From Bacillota bacterium (lineage in GTDB: Bacteria; Bacillota; Clostridia; Tissierellales; Tissierellaceae), in contig JAEWGC010000006.1 of the NCBI GenBank assembly GCA_023388495.1, forward strand, positions 62,001 to 126,000: DNA of 64,000 bases, written 5' to 3'. The notes beneath the pieces were generated by a model. That model did no database searches, was not told the origin of the DNA, and saw only the letters and a list, made by a program, of their open reading frames with translations. This document shows, one piece after another, positions 44,554 through 53,265 of this stretch. Position 1 is the stretch's first letter, and each line of letters starts with the position of its first letter. Position numbers and translations under genes: made by a program.

Positions 44554-45531
44554 ATGATGAAGAGTGTAACTCTTACAATAGATGGGCAAAGAGTAATGGT
44601 ACCTGAAGATTATTCAATAATCCAAGCTGCAAAAGAACTTGGTATAGAGATACCGGCACTTTGCTACGACCCAAATCTAGAAGTAGTATCAGCTTGTAGA
44701 TTATGTATAGTTGAAATAGAAGGAAGTAGAAAACTTGAAACCTCCTGTTCTGTTAAAGTAAAAGAAGGTATGGTTGTAAATACTGAAACTGAAAAAGTAG
44801 TAAATGCAAGACGAGATATTTTACAACTTTTATTAGATAGTCATCCAAATGATTGTTTAACTTGCCAAAAAGCAGGAGAGTGTTTACTACAGAAATATGC
44901 CTATAGATATGATGTTAAGTTTAGGGAACATGATGGTGCTATGAGGCCAGAACTTATAGATACTTCAAGTCCATATATATTAAAAGATGATAGTAAATGT
45001 ATTCTATGTGGAAAATGTGTTAGAACTTGTTCACAGGTAAAAGGTGAAAGGGAAGTTTTATCCTTTGCTGGAAGAGGATATAACACTAGAATAGTTTTAG
45101 ATGCTGATCAAACTTTTGCAGCTTCTAAATGTGTATCCTGTAATAGATGCGTAACAGTTTGTCCTGTAGGAGCATTAGTAGACAAGAGATTAATGGGTAA
45201 AACAAGAATCTGGAATGCAGAGGTTAACACTGTAAACTGTAAGGTGTGTCAATATGGCTGTGAATTTGAAGTATTATCTAACAAGGATAAAAATATTGCA
45301 GTGAGAGCTAAATCACCTTCAAATGGTAGACCCCTATGTTTAAAAGGAAGATTAACTACTGAATTGGCGCATGTTGACAATCCGGATAAACCTTATAGAA
45401 AGATAGGCGGAAAATTTGTTGAATCTAGCTGGGCTAAAGCTTTAGGGTTAGTAGATATAATGGAAAAGATGGAAAAAATCGAAACTGCCGAGAAGGATAA
45501 CAACTTCAGGAGGGAAGAAGATGAAGAATAA
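44554..45531 (+). CDS. NuoG-like Fe-S protein, paralogue of the FdhA N-terminus
   Basis: 325 aa. It has a [2Fe-2S] ferredoxin domain (CYDPNLEVVSACRLCIVE, CSVKVKEG), a His-less [4Fe-4S] site (CLTCQKAGECLLQ), two ferredoxin clusters (CILCGKCVRTCSQ, CVSCNRCVTVCP) and the first cluster region of a molybdopterin oxidoreductase (CKVCQYGCEFEV). It then stops at ESSWAKALGLV, at the same place where FdhA continues into ESSWEEAMTLV. It is therefore an FdhA-like chain without the catalytic domain and with a short Glu-rich tail. It probably wires NuoF to FdhA. Confidence 0.88.
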   Translation: MMKSVTLTIDGQRVMVPEDYSIIQAAKELGIEIPALCYDPNLEVVSACRLCIVEIEGSRKLETSCSVKVKEGMVVNTETEKVVNARRDILQLLLDSHPNDCLTCQKAGECLLQKYAYRYDVKFREHDGAMRPELIDTSSPYILKDDSKCILCGKCVRTCSQVKGEREVLSFAGRGYNTRIVLDADQTFAASKCVSCNRCVTVCPVGALVDKRLMGKTRIWNAEVNTVNCKVCQYGCEFEVLSNKDKNIAVRAKSPSNGRPLCLKGRLTTELAHVDNPDKPYRKIGGKFVESSWAKALGLVDIMEKMEKIETAEKDNNFRREEDEE

Positions 45532-45976
45532 TGATATTAAGTCCATAATAAAATTTGCTGTTGAAAATGAAGTAGAAGCATATGAGTTTTATATGGGGGC
45601 AACAAATAAAGTCAAAGACCAACATCTTAAGGAAACCTTCCAAGAACTAGCTAAAGAAGAATTGGAGCATAAGAAGTTTTTAGAAGAATTTTTAGCTAGT
45701 GATGTAGAACGTATAGAAATAAATGGAACAATTGATTATAAAATAGCTGAAACCATAGATAAGCCAAAGTTAACTGTAGAAATGAGTTTTTCTGATGCAA
45801 TTGCTTTAGCAATAAAGAATGAAGAAGAGGCTATGGTAATGTATAAAAATCTAGCTGATATTTGTATTGATGAAGAGCAGAAAAAAATCTTTCTTGGACT
45901 TATGAAGATGGAACAAATGCACAAGGCTAAATTGGAAGACATTTATATTAATGTGGCCTATGCAGAAGTTTGGTAG
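45521..45976 (+). CDS. Ferritin-like/rubrerythrin-type domain protein
   Basis: 151 aa, all-helical. Two ferritin-like half motifs are visible: NEVEAYEFYMGA with LAKEELEHKKFLEEF (residues 15-55), and KNEEEAMVMYKNLAD with LMKMEQMHKAKLEDI (about 92-145). Together they supply a Glu/His di-iron site. No rubredoxin domain. It overlaps the upstream gene by 11 bp and stands inside the formate dehydrogenase operon, which is unusual; protecting the oxygen-sensitive selenoenzyme from peroxide or storing iron are plausible roles. Confidence 0.8.
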   Translation: MKNNDIKSIIKFAVENEVEAYEFYMGATNKVKDQHLKETFQELAKEELEHKKFLEEFLASDVERIEINGTIDYKIAETIDKPKLTVEMSFSDAIALAIKNEEEAMVMYKNLADICIDEEQKKIFLGLMKMEQMHKAKLEDIYINVAYAEVW

Positions 45977-46018
45977 TATTTAATATTCGATGTTTTAATC
46001 AAGCCTGGAGGTGAAGAT

Positions 46019-48700
46019 ATGGTTACATTTACTATAAATGGTAAAGAAGTTACAGTAAAAGATGGAATTTCAATCTTAGAAGCTGCTAGAGAAAATGGAG
46101 TAGATATTCCTACTTTATGCTATGATAAGGAACTTACAGCCTTTGGTGGTTGTAGGCTATGCGTAGTAGAAGTAGAAGGCTCTAATAAACTTGTAGCATC
46201 ATGTTCAGAGAAGGCAAGAGAAGGAATGGTAGTATATACTGAGTCTGAAAGAGTGGTTAAGGTACGTAGAGATATTTTGGACTTATTATATTCAAACCAT
46301 CCCAAGGATTGTTTAACATGCCATAAATCGGGAGAGTGTGGGCTTCAAGATTTATGTTATAGATATGGAATTAAAGAAGGTTCTTATAAGGGAGAAGTAA
46401 AGAAATATGCAATAGATAGTTTAAATCCTGTTATAGAAAGAGACCAAAGCAAATGTATACTATGTGGAAAATGTGTAAGAGTATGTAAAGAGATACAAGT
46501 TACATCAGCCATTGATTTTTCACAAAGAGGTTTTAAATCTAAGATTACAACTGGTTTCGATAACCCTATTGATTATAAGAACTGTAGACTATGTGGTCAG
46601 TGCATTACAGCATGTCCTACTGGTGCTCTTATAAATAAACAATTGAAAGGTGTTAGACCATGGGAGGTTAAAAAGGTTCGCACCACTTGTCCATTCTGTG
46701 GAACAGGATGTAATTTTGATTTGAATGTAAAAGATGGAAAGGTAGTAGGAGTAACTCCTAATCCAGATTCACCAGTAAACGGAAAATCCCTCTGTGTTAA
46801 AGGGAGATATCACATAGACTTTATAAATAGTCCAGATAGAATCACAAAGCCTTTAATAAAGAAAAATGGAGAATTTGTGGAATCAAGCTGGGAAGAGGCG
46901 ATGACATTAGTAGCAACTAATCTTAGGAAAGCAAAAGATGAATATGGTTCAGATTCAATAGCTGGATTAAGCTCAGCACGTTGTACTAATGAGGATAACT
47001 TCGTATTTCAAAAGATGATGAGGTCTGTAATAGGTACCAATAACGTAGACCACTGTGCTCGAACCTGACATGCCCCAACAGTTGCAGGTCTTGCAACAAC
47101 ATTAGGAAGTGGAGCTATGTCAAACTCTATTAGAGAAGTAGAAGGAAATGAGGTATTATTCATTATTGGATCTAATGCTACAGAAGCTCATCCTATAATC
47201 GGAAATAAAATGAAAAAAGCAGCTAAAAATGGTTCGAAGCTTATAGTAATAGATCCACGTCGTACAGAACTTGCAGAAATGGCTACTATATGGTTACCTT
47301 TAAATTCAGGTACAGATGCGGCTTTAGTAAATGGATTAATGCATATTATAGTAAAAGAAGGATGGCATGATAAGGAGTTTATAGAAAGTCGTTGTACAGG
47401 ATTTGAAAATGTATTAGAAATAATAGAGAAATATCCACCAGAGGTAGTAGAGAGAATAACAGGAATACCTGAAGAGATGCTATATGAAACTGCTAAATTA
47501 TATACTAGTACTAAAAAGGCAGGAATATTCTATACTCTAGGTATAACAGAACATACTACAGGAACAGCTAATGTTATGAATCTTGCAAATCTTGCTATGC
47601 TAACAGGACATCTTGGTATAGAAAATGCGGGAATAAATCCTTTACGTGGACAAAACAATGTTCAAGGAGCATGTGATATGGGAGCACTCCCTAATACATT
47701 CCCAGGATATCAAAATTTAGCTGATAATAAAAATATAGAATTCTTTGAGGAATTCTGGAATGTAAAATTAAATCCTAATAATGGTCTTAGAATACCAGAG
47801 ATGTTAGATGAGGCTTTGGCAGGAAATGTTAAAGCAATGTACGTTATGGGAGAAGACCCAGTGCTAACGGATCCAGATGCAAATCATGTTAAGAAATCCT
47901 TAGAAAACTTAGACTTTCTTGTAGTTCAGGATTTATTCTTAACTGAAACAGCTAAATTTGCTGATGTAATTCTTCCGGCAACATCCTATGCAGAGAAAGA
48001 TGGTACATTTACAAATACGGAAAGAAGAGTACAAAGAGTTAGAAAAGCTGTGGAGGCTCCAGGAGAGTGTAGATTAGATTGGGAAATATTATGTGATGTA
48101 GCTAAAAGACTAGGTGGCAGTGGGTTTGATTATAAAAATTCAGAAGAAATATTTAATGAGATAAGACAAACAACACCTAGCTATAGAGGTATAACTTACG
48201 AAAGAATAGATAAGGTAGGGTTACAATGGCCATGTCCAACTGAAAACCATCCAGGAACTCAATATCTTCATAAGGGAACATTCCCAAGAGGAAAAGGATG
48301 GATGATTCCAGTTGAATATGAAGAGCCAGCAGAGCTTACATGTGAAGACTATCCAATACTTCTTTCCACGGGAAGAATGTTATACCATTATAATATAATG
48401 ACTAGACATTCTAAAAAACTAGACGATATAAGACCTTACGAACTTGCAGAAATGAACCCTATAGATGCTGAAAAACTAGGAGTAAAAGAAGAAGATTTTA
48501 TAAGAGTAACTTCAAGACGAGGTTCTATATTAACAAGGATAACTATAACTGATAAGGTTAAGCCAGGAATGATGTTTATGACATTCCACTATAAAGAGTC
48601 TCCAGTAAATGAATTAACTAACTCTGCCTTTGACCCTATTACTAAAACAGCTGAATATAAGATATCTGCCGTAAGAGTAGAAAAAGTTGAAAATATATAA
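46019..48700 (+). CDS. fdhA: Selenocysteine formate dehydrogenase catalytic subunit
   Basis: 893 aa read through TGA 47066-47068 as Sec350 in HCART-Sec-HAPTVAG; the His after Sec is the conserved catalytic His of formate dehydrogenases. Domains: [2Fe-2S] ferredoxin (1-80), CLTCHKSGECGLQ cluster, two [4Fe-4S] (CILCGKCVRVC, CRLCGQCITAC), the CPFCGTGCNFDL cluster near 225, then the Mo/W-bis-MGD domains, with LRGQNNVQGACDMG and TEHTTGTANVMNLANLAML typical. Cytoplasmic, no Tat signal. It should interconvert formate and CO2 with electrons shared through the NuoEFG-like proteins. Confidence 0.96.
47081..47097 (+). promoter_or_regulatory. Probable SECIS hairpin of fdhA
   Basis: GTTGCA (47081-47086) pairs with TGCAAC (47092-47097) with loop GGTCT, 12 nt after the TGA. 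A GGU loop in a short stem is like the E. coli fdhF SECIS. Confidence 0.8.
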
Positions 48701-48717
48701 TACTTGGAGTGGTCAAA

Positions 48718-49206
48718 ATGTTTAGAGTTGGAATAATAACGGCAAGTGATAAGGGTTCCGTAGGAGCAAGGGAAGATAAATCTGGAGAAATAATAGCTGA
48801 AATAATGGAAAACAAAGGTTATATTGTAGCTAGTAAAGTTATAATTCCAGACGAAGAAGATATTATATATAATGAGATAGTTAATATGGCTGATAATTTA
48901 AAGGTAGATTTAGTTTTAACTACTGGGGGAACAGGATTTAGTCTAAGGGATGTAACTCCTGAGGCTACAATAAAAGCCTGTGATAGAATGGCAAATGGAA
49001 TAGCTGAGGCCATAAGGTATTATAGCCTCAGCATTACCCCTAGGGCCATGTTATCAAGAGGAGTTTCAGGAATAAGAAATAAAACCTTAATAATTAATTT
49101 GCCTGGTAGCCCAAAGGCAGTTAAGGAAGCTTTAGATTATATATTAGACAGTGTTCATCATGGATTGGAAATCTTAACAGGCAAAGATTCTGAGTGTGCT
49201 AGATAG
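48718..49206 (+). CDS. mog: Molybdopterin adenylyltransferase (Mog/MoaB family)
   Basis: 162 aa. The molybdopterin-binding motif is LVLTTGGTGFSLRDVTPEAT near residue 65, and IINLPGSPKAVKEALDYIL follows. It adenylates molybdopterin before metal insertion. ATG 48718 has GGAG 8 nt upstream and is preferred to GTG 48709. It lies just after fdhA and before mobA, in a cofactor-supply group. Confidence 0.92.
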   Translation: MFRVGIITASDKGSVGAREDKSGEIIAEIMENKGYIVASKVIIPDEEDIIYNEIVNMADNLKVDLVLTTGGTGFSLRDVTPEATIKACDRMANGIAEAIRYYSLSITPRAMLSRGVSGIRNKTLIINLPGSPKAVKEALDYILDSVHHGLEILTGKDSECAR

Positions 49207-49217
49207 AAGGTGAGTTT

Positions 49218-49808
49218 GTGAAAAAATTTGGGACATCTATAATATTAGCAGGCGGTAAAAGTTCAAGGATGGGCTTTGATAAGCAATTCTTAAAGATTGA
49301 TGAAAAAAGACTTATGAACTTAGTAATCAATAAATTAGAGGAAGAATTTGATGAGATCATAATTGTAACAAATAAACCTGATGAATATATTGGATTTAAG
49401 GAAAAAATAAGAACAGATATAATTAAAGGAATGGGACCTTTAAGTGGGATTCACTCAGGTCTAAGTGAGGCTTCATCTGAATATGCCTTTGTAATTGCCT
49501 GCGATATGCCTAATATCAATATAGACTATGTAAGATATATGAAAAAAGTAATTGAAGGTAAAGATATAGATGCCTGTGTAACGAGAACTAAAGACAATAT
49601 AGAACCATTACATGGTTTTTATTCTAAAGGAATAGTAGAGAGAATAGAAAAACATTTATTATCCAATAGAAGGTCTATAAATTCTTTGATCCATGATTTG
49701 AAAACTCACTATATAGAAGAATCTGAAGCTATGGAATTCGGTTTAAATGGAGATGTATTTAAAAATCTAAATACAAAAGAAGATCTAGATGATTTTCTTT
49801 CAACCTAA
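49218..49808 (+). CDS. mobA: Molybdenum cofactor guanylyltransferase
   Basis: 196 aa. The nucleotide-binding N-terminus SIILAGGKSSRMGFDKQFL and the metal-binding VIACDMPNINIDYV near residue 92 identify MobA. It forms the MGD dinucleotide needed by FdhA and the exported molybdoenzyme of this window. GTG 49218 follows AAGGTGA. It ends at a terminator convergent with modC. Confidence 0.93.
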   Translation: MKKFGTSIILAGGKSSRMGFDKQFLKIDEKRLMNLVINKLEEEFDEIIIVTNKPDEYIGFKEKIRTDIIKGMGPLSGIHSGLSEASSEYAFVIACDMPNINIDYVRYMKKVIEGKDIDACVTRTKDNIEPLHGFYSKGIVERIEKHLLSNRRSINSLIHDLKTHYIEESEAMEFGLNGDVFKNLNTKEDLDDFLST

Positions 49809-49810
49809 TA

Positions 49811-49843
49811 AAAAAATGTTGGATTATTTTCCAACATTTTTTT
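49811..49843. terminator. Bidirectional terminator between mobA and modC
   Basis: AAAAAATGTTGG (49811-49822) pairs with CCAACATTTTTT (49831-49842) across an 8-nt loop, with runs of A and T on the two flanks. Confidence 0.9.
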
Positions 49844-49851
49844 GCTTTAAA

Positions 49852-50913
49852 TCAACGTAATAACAAGAGTTTATCCTCACTAAAATTCACATAAATTGAT
49901 TTGCCAGGACTTAAATCGTTTTTATAAAAATCCTTTTCAAAAATCTTCATATAGATTTGAGATTGAGTAGACTCTTTATTTTGTATTGGATTTTTTAATA
50001 CTAAGGTAAAAGAGTGTAAGTTGTGGATGATATCTATTATATCTAGTTTGAAGGTGTTTATAGCCTCATTATTAGCACATAAATTAATATTTTGAGTATG
50101 TATGCCAACATATTTAACATCATCTTCCACAATTGTATTGCATTCCAATTCTAAATTCCAATCTATTGTATATATCTTGTTTTGAGATATTTTCCTTGCT
50201 TTAGAAATATTTCTACAGCCAATTAACATTGCAGTATTAAGGGTTATGGGATTGTTGAATAGATTTTCTTTATGATTAGTTTCCTCTATTTTTCCGTTAT
50301 TTAATACTGCTATCCTATCACATATTCTATAAACTTCATCCTTATTATGGGATACATATAATGCACTACCATCATGTTTCTTTAATATATCAATAAGCTC
50401 CTGTTCCATTTGCCATCTTAAATGCTCATCTAAAGCTGAGAACGGTTCATCCAGCATCAAAATTTGTGGTTCATTTACTAGCATTCTCCCTAAGGCAACC
50501 CTTTGTTGTTGACCACCAGATAACTGGTGAGGATAATTATTTTCCAAACCTTCTAAGGAAAAGGATTTAATTATTTCTTTAATTATTTCAGATTTATTTT
50601 GACGATTTTTTGGAACTCCAATAGCTATGTTTTTTTCCAATGTCATATTAGGAAAAAGAGCATAATTTTGAAATAATAGACCTACCTTTCTGTTTTGGGG
50701 TAATAGATTTATTCTTTTCTTGCTATCAAAGAGCACTACATCATTTAATACGATTTGTCCCTCATCTGGTATCTCAATTCCGGCGATACATTTCAAAGTC
50801 ATGCTTTTTCCACAACCAGAAGCTCCTAAAAGAGCTAAGGTTTCTTTATTAGTTTCAAACTCAACATCTAAGAAAAAATCTCCACATGTTTTTTTTATAT
50901 TAACATAAAGAAT
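49852..50913 (-). CDS. modC: Molybdate ABC transporter ATP-binding protein, probable ATT start
   Basis: 353 aa if started at ATT 50913. The first ATG in frame (50802) would cut Walker A, which reads GASGCGKS just before it; the signature LSGGQQQRVALGRML and Walker B QILMLDEPFSALDE follow. The open frame reaches a TAA a few codons upstream and no ATG, GTG or TTG occurs in the missing part. ATT gives ILYVNIKKTCGDFFLDVEFE, the expected ModC N-terminus, with GGAGG 7 nt upstream. It starts 2 bp after modB. The C-terminus (about 275-350) is a mop-like molybdate-binding domain. Confidence 0.85.
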   Translation of the reverse strand: MLYVNIKKTCGDFFLDVEFETNKETLALLGASGCGKSMTLKCIAGIEIPDEGQIVLNDVVLFDSKKRINLLPQNRKVGLLFQNYALFPNMTLEKNIAIGVPKNRQNKSEIIKEIIKSFSLEGLENNYPHQLSGGQQQRVALGRMLVNEPQILMLDEPFSALDEHLRWQMEQELIDILKKHDGSALYVSHNKDEVYRICDRIAVLNNGKIEETNHKENLFNNPITLNTAMLIGCRNISKARKISQNKIYTIDWNLELECNTIVEDDVKYVGIHTQNINLCANNEAINTFKLDIIDIIHNLHSFTLVLKNPIQNKESTQSQIYMKIFEKDFYKNDLSPGKSIYVNFSEDKLLLLR

Positions 50914-50915
50914 AT

Positions 50916-51590
50916 CTAATTACCTCCTTTCCCTACTTTACTAATTTTTACACTTTCTAATCTATTCATTATGAGTATTGCTATAAAAGATATTAGAACC
51001 ATAACAGCCACCCATCTATAAGCTAGAGCTCTATTTCCGCCTTGAACAGCACTATAAACTGCAACAGCCATGGTTTGAGTTTTTCCTGGGATATTTCCTG
51101 CCAACATAATTGTAGCACCAAATTCTCCTAATGCTCTTGCAAAAGCTAAAATAGTCCCAGCAATAATACTAGAGAAACTATTAGGTAGCATTATTTTCAA
51201 AAATATTTCATGTTCAGATAAACCCAATGTTCTGGCTACATAAATCATATTTCTATCCAATTGCTCAAAGGCTCCCCTAGCTGTCCTATACATTAAAGGG
51301 AATGAAACAACTGCGGAAGCTATAATAGTTGCAGTACTAGAGAATACAATTGAAACATCATATAATGCTAAAAACTTACCAATAAAGCTATTTTTTCCTA
51401 AGAAAACTAACAAGAAAAAGCCTACAACAGTAGGGGGTAATACTAGTGGAAGGGTTAAGAACCCATCCACTAACCCTTTAAATCTTTTTAGTTTTGTAGT
51501 TAAATATGCTGCATAAATTCCACAAATAAAAGTTATTATAGTTGCTATAACTGCAGCCTTTAAAGATATTAATAAAGGGGAATAACTCAT
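50916..51590 (-). CDS. modB: Molybdate ABC transporter permease
   Basis: 224-aa membrane protein with about five or six helices. Typical motifs are GFLTLPLVLPPTVVGFFLLV near residue 42 and the coupling loop ARTLGLSEHEIFLKIMLPNS near 118, followed by ALGEFGATIMLAGNIPGKT, the ModB signature. It lies between modA and modC on the minus strand; its last codons hold the modC ribosome binding site. Confidence 0.93.
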   Translation of the reverse strand: MSYSPLLISLKAAVIATIITFICGIYAAYLTTKLKRFKGLVDGFLTLPLVLPPTVVGFFLLVFLGKNSFIGKFLALYDVSIVFSSTATIIASAVVSFPLMYRTARGAFEQLDRNMIYVARTLGLSEHEIFLKIMLPNSFSSIIAGTILAFARALGEFGATIMLAGNIPGKTQTMAVAVYSAVQGGNRALAYRWVAVMVLISFIAILIMNRLESVKISKVGKGGN

Positions 51591-51608
51591 ATTATTTTCA
51601 GCTCATTT

Positions 51609-52466
51609 CTATTTCATTGAGAAACCATATTTTTCAAATAATTTAACAGCTTCATCTGTAGATAGAAAATCTAAAAAGGATTTAGATCTATCAGGATTTT
51701 TGCTATCTTTAATTACTGCTACAGGATAACTTACTTCTTTGTGGCTTCCTTCAGGTGCTTCAGTGATTATATTTATATCATTTGATGTAAATGCATCTGT
51801 TGCATAAACAATACCACAGTCAACCTCTCCGCTTTCTACCCAAGTAAGTACTGTTCTAACGTCGTTTGCTAGTATAAGTTTTGAATTAACTTGATCTGAT
51901 ATATTTAAATTATCAAATATTTCTTCACTATATTGACCGACAGGAACATTTCCAGGGTCTCCAATTGCAATTTTCTTTATTTCATCCTTAGTCAAATCTT
52001 CAAAGGATTTTACATCAATGTTTCCAGCCTTTGGAGTAATAAGTACTACTTTATTTACTAATAAAGTCTTAATAGTGCCATCTAATATATGGCCTCCTTC
52101 TTCTAAAGCTTTCATTTGCTTTTGGGCTGCAGATATGAATATATCAACTGGTGCGCCCTCTTCTATTTGAGTCTGTAAAGCTCCAGAGCCTCCAAAAGTA
52201 AATGTAAGAGTAGTCTCAGGTTCTACAGTCTTATATACCTCTGCTAATTCACCTAATACATCTGTTAAACTTGCTGCAGCTGAAATAAGTAATTCAACTT
52301 GTTCTTTTGGCTCATCATTTTTCTCTTCATTTCCTCCATTTTCATCTTCTATCTTAGCTTCAGTATCTTCTTTAGGGGTAACAGTTGCACCTTTGCTGCA
52401 CCCGACCATAAAGGTAGAGACTAAAACTAATGATAATAGAATGATAGATAACTTTTTTAACTTCAT
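51609..52466 (-). CDS. modA: Molybdate-binding lipoprotein
   Basis: 285-aa lipoprotein with lipobox MVGC (Cys about residue 23) and a charged linker. ModA motifs are LLISAAASLTDVLGELAEVY near residue 60, FTFGGSGALQTQIEEGAPVD near 88 and IAIGDPGNVPVGQYSEEIF near 165. It captures molybdate (or tungstate) outside the cell for ModBC. GGGAGGAT upstream of ATG 52466. Confidence 0.93.
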   Translation of the reverse strand: MKLKKLSIILLSLVLVSTFMVGCSKGATVTPKEDTEAKIEDENGGNEEKNDEPKEQVELLISAAASLTDVLGELAEVYKTVEPETTLTFTFGGSGALQTQIEEGAPVDIFISAAQKQMKALEEGGHILDGTIKTLLVNKVVLITPKAGNIDVKSFEDLTKDEIKKIAIGDPGNVPVGQYSEEIFDNLNISDQVNSKLILANDVRTVLTWVESGEVDCGIVYATDAFTSNDINIITEAPEGSHKEVSYPVAVIKDSKNPDRSKSFLDFLSTDEAVKLFEKYGFSMK

Positions 52467-52581
52467 TTTTATATCCTCCCTTTTATATATTATCTGGGTA
52501 ATAAGTTTATCCCAGAGAAAAGCCTAATTATTAGTATTGCAATACGTACATCTCTCGAAAGAGGAACGAAAGTATTTTTTA

Positions 52582-52599
52582 ATCGCTCATTTGAGCGAT
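52582..52599 (-). promoter_or_regulatory. Palindrome between modE and modA, candidate operator
   Basis: ATCGCTCA (52582-52589) and TGAGCGAT (52592-52599) form a perfect 8-bp dyad with a 2-bp centre. The ATCG...CGAT outer bases recall ModE operators. It lies 116 bp before modA and just after the regulator's stop. A weak terminator role is also possible but no T run follows on the minus strand. Confidence 0.45.
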
Positions 52600-52604
52600 A
52601 GATT

Positions 52605-52955
52605 TTAGTCAAAATATTTCTTGTAAAGCTTTTCTGCTTCCAAGTTCAATTCTGATACAAAGGATTGATATCTATTTAATAAGTCTTCACCTTCTTTGGA
52701 AAGCTCAGATCTTCCTCCCCCTTTACCGCCTATTACACTGACAAATAAGGGAAAACCTAATTTTTCTTCAGCATTTTTAATTATTTTCCATCCTTTACTA
52801 GATGATAATTCCATGAGTCTATAAGCTTCAGACAAGTTTCCTGTTTCTTTAACTAATTCCATGATTCTTGCAACTCCTGGGCCAAATGTAGAGTCATTAT
52901 AAGTTATCTTTATTCTAGTATTAAAATTTGAACTGTTTTTAGAATCTAAGGTCAT
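52605..52955 (-). CDS. ModE-like N-terminal DNA-binding protein
   Basis: 116 aa, equal to the winged-helix domain of ModE only (GPGVARIMELVKETGNLSEAYRLMELSSSKGWKII landmark in parts: TGNLSEAYRLMELS, SSKGWKIIKNAEEKLG, VIGGKGGGRSELS). The C-terminal molybdate-binding (Mop) domains are absent, so it cannot sense molybdate the E. coli way. Its place directly upstream of modABC suggests it still regulates them. ATG 52955 is preferred to GTG 52964 because of TAGGAG spacing. Confidence 0.85.
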   Translation of the reverse strand: MTLDSKNSSNFNTRIKITYNDSTFGPGVARIMELVKETGNLSEAYRLMELSSSKGWKIIKNAEEKLGFPLFVSVIGGKGGGRSELSKEGEDLLNRYQSFVSELNLEAEKLYKKYFD

Positions 52956-53051
52956 AGTAATCACTCCTAAACCTTTATTATAAAATTCTTTTATTACAAA
53001 GCATTATAATATAAGACCATTATAATTGCAATTAAATTTAACGATAATTTT

Positions 53052-53086
53052 TTGTCAATTTGACAAGCGAAGCTGTCAAGATGGCA
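53052..53086 (+). promoter_or_regulatory. Candidate activator sites upstream of the reductase operon
   Basis: TTGTCA-ATT-TGACAA (53052-53066) is a perfect dyad; a degenerate copy TGTCAAGATGGCA follows at 53074-53086. They lie about 120-150 bp before the sigma-54 promoter, the usual place for NtrC-type activator sites. The core TGTCA-N3-TGACA recurs at 63416-63428. Confidence 0.65.
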
Positions 53087-53205
53087 AGGGAACCATAAGA
53101 TTATATGTTAACAAATAGAGTGTAGAAGTATTTAACAAAAAAGTAGTCCTTAAAAGGCTGTAAATTACAAGAATTAGAGAAGTAAACTATTGTAAGTTGA
53201 TATAA

Positions 53206-53221
53206 TGGCATAGATATTGCA
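53206..53221 (+). promoter_or_regulatory. Sigma-54 promoter of the reductase operon
   Basis: TGGCAT-N5-TTGCA with correct -24/-12 spacing, 45 bp upstream of the catalytic gene. Confidence 0.85.
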
Positions 53222-53265
53222 ATATTAAAAAATTGATAAAAAAATAATTTGCGAGGTGAAGATAA

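Noticed and set aside
50724..50908. Plus-strand open frame opposite modC and other long antisense frames (for example within degV 15379-15920, prdA 22148-22660, the reductase 55308-55742)
   Set aside because: No ribosome binding sites, odd composition, and complete overlap with convincing genes on the other strand.
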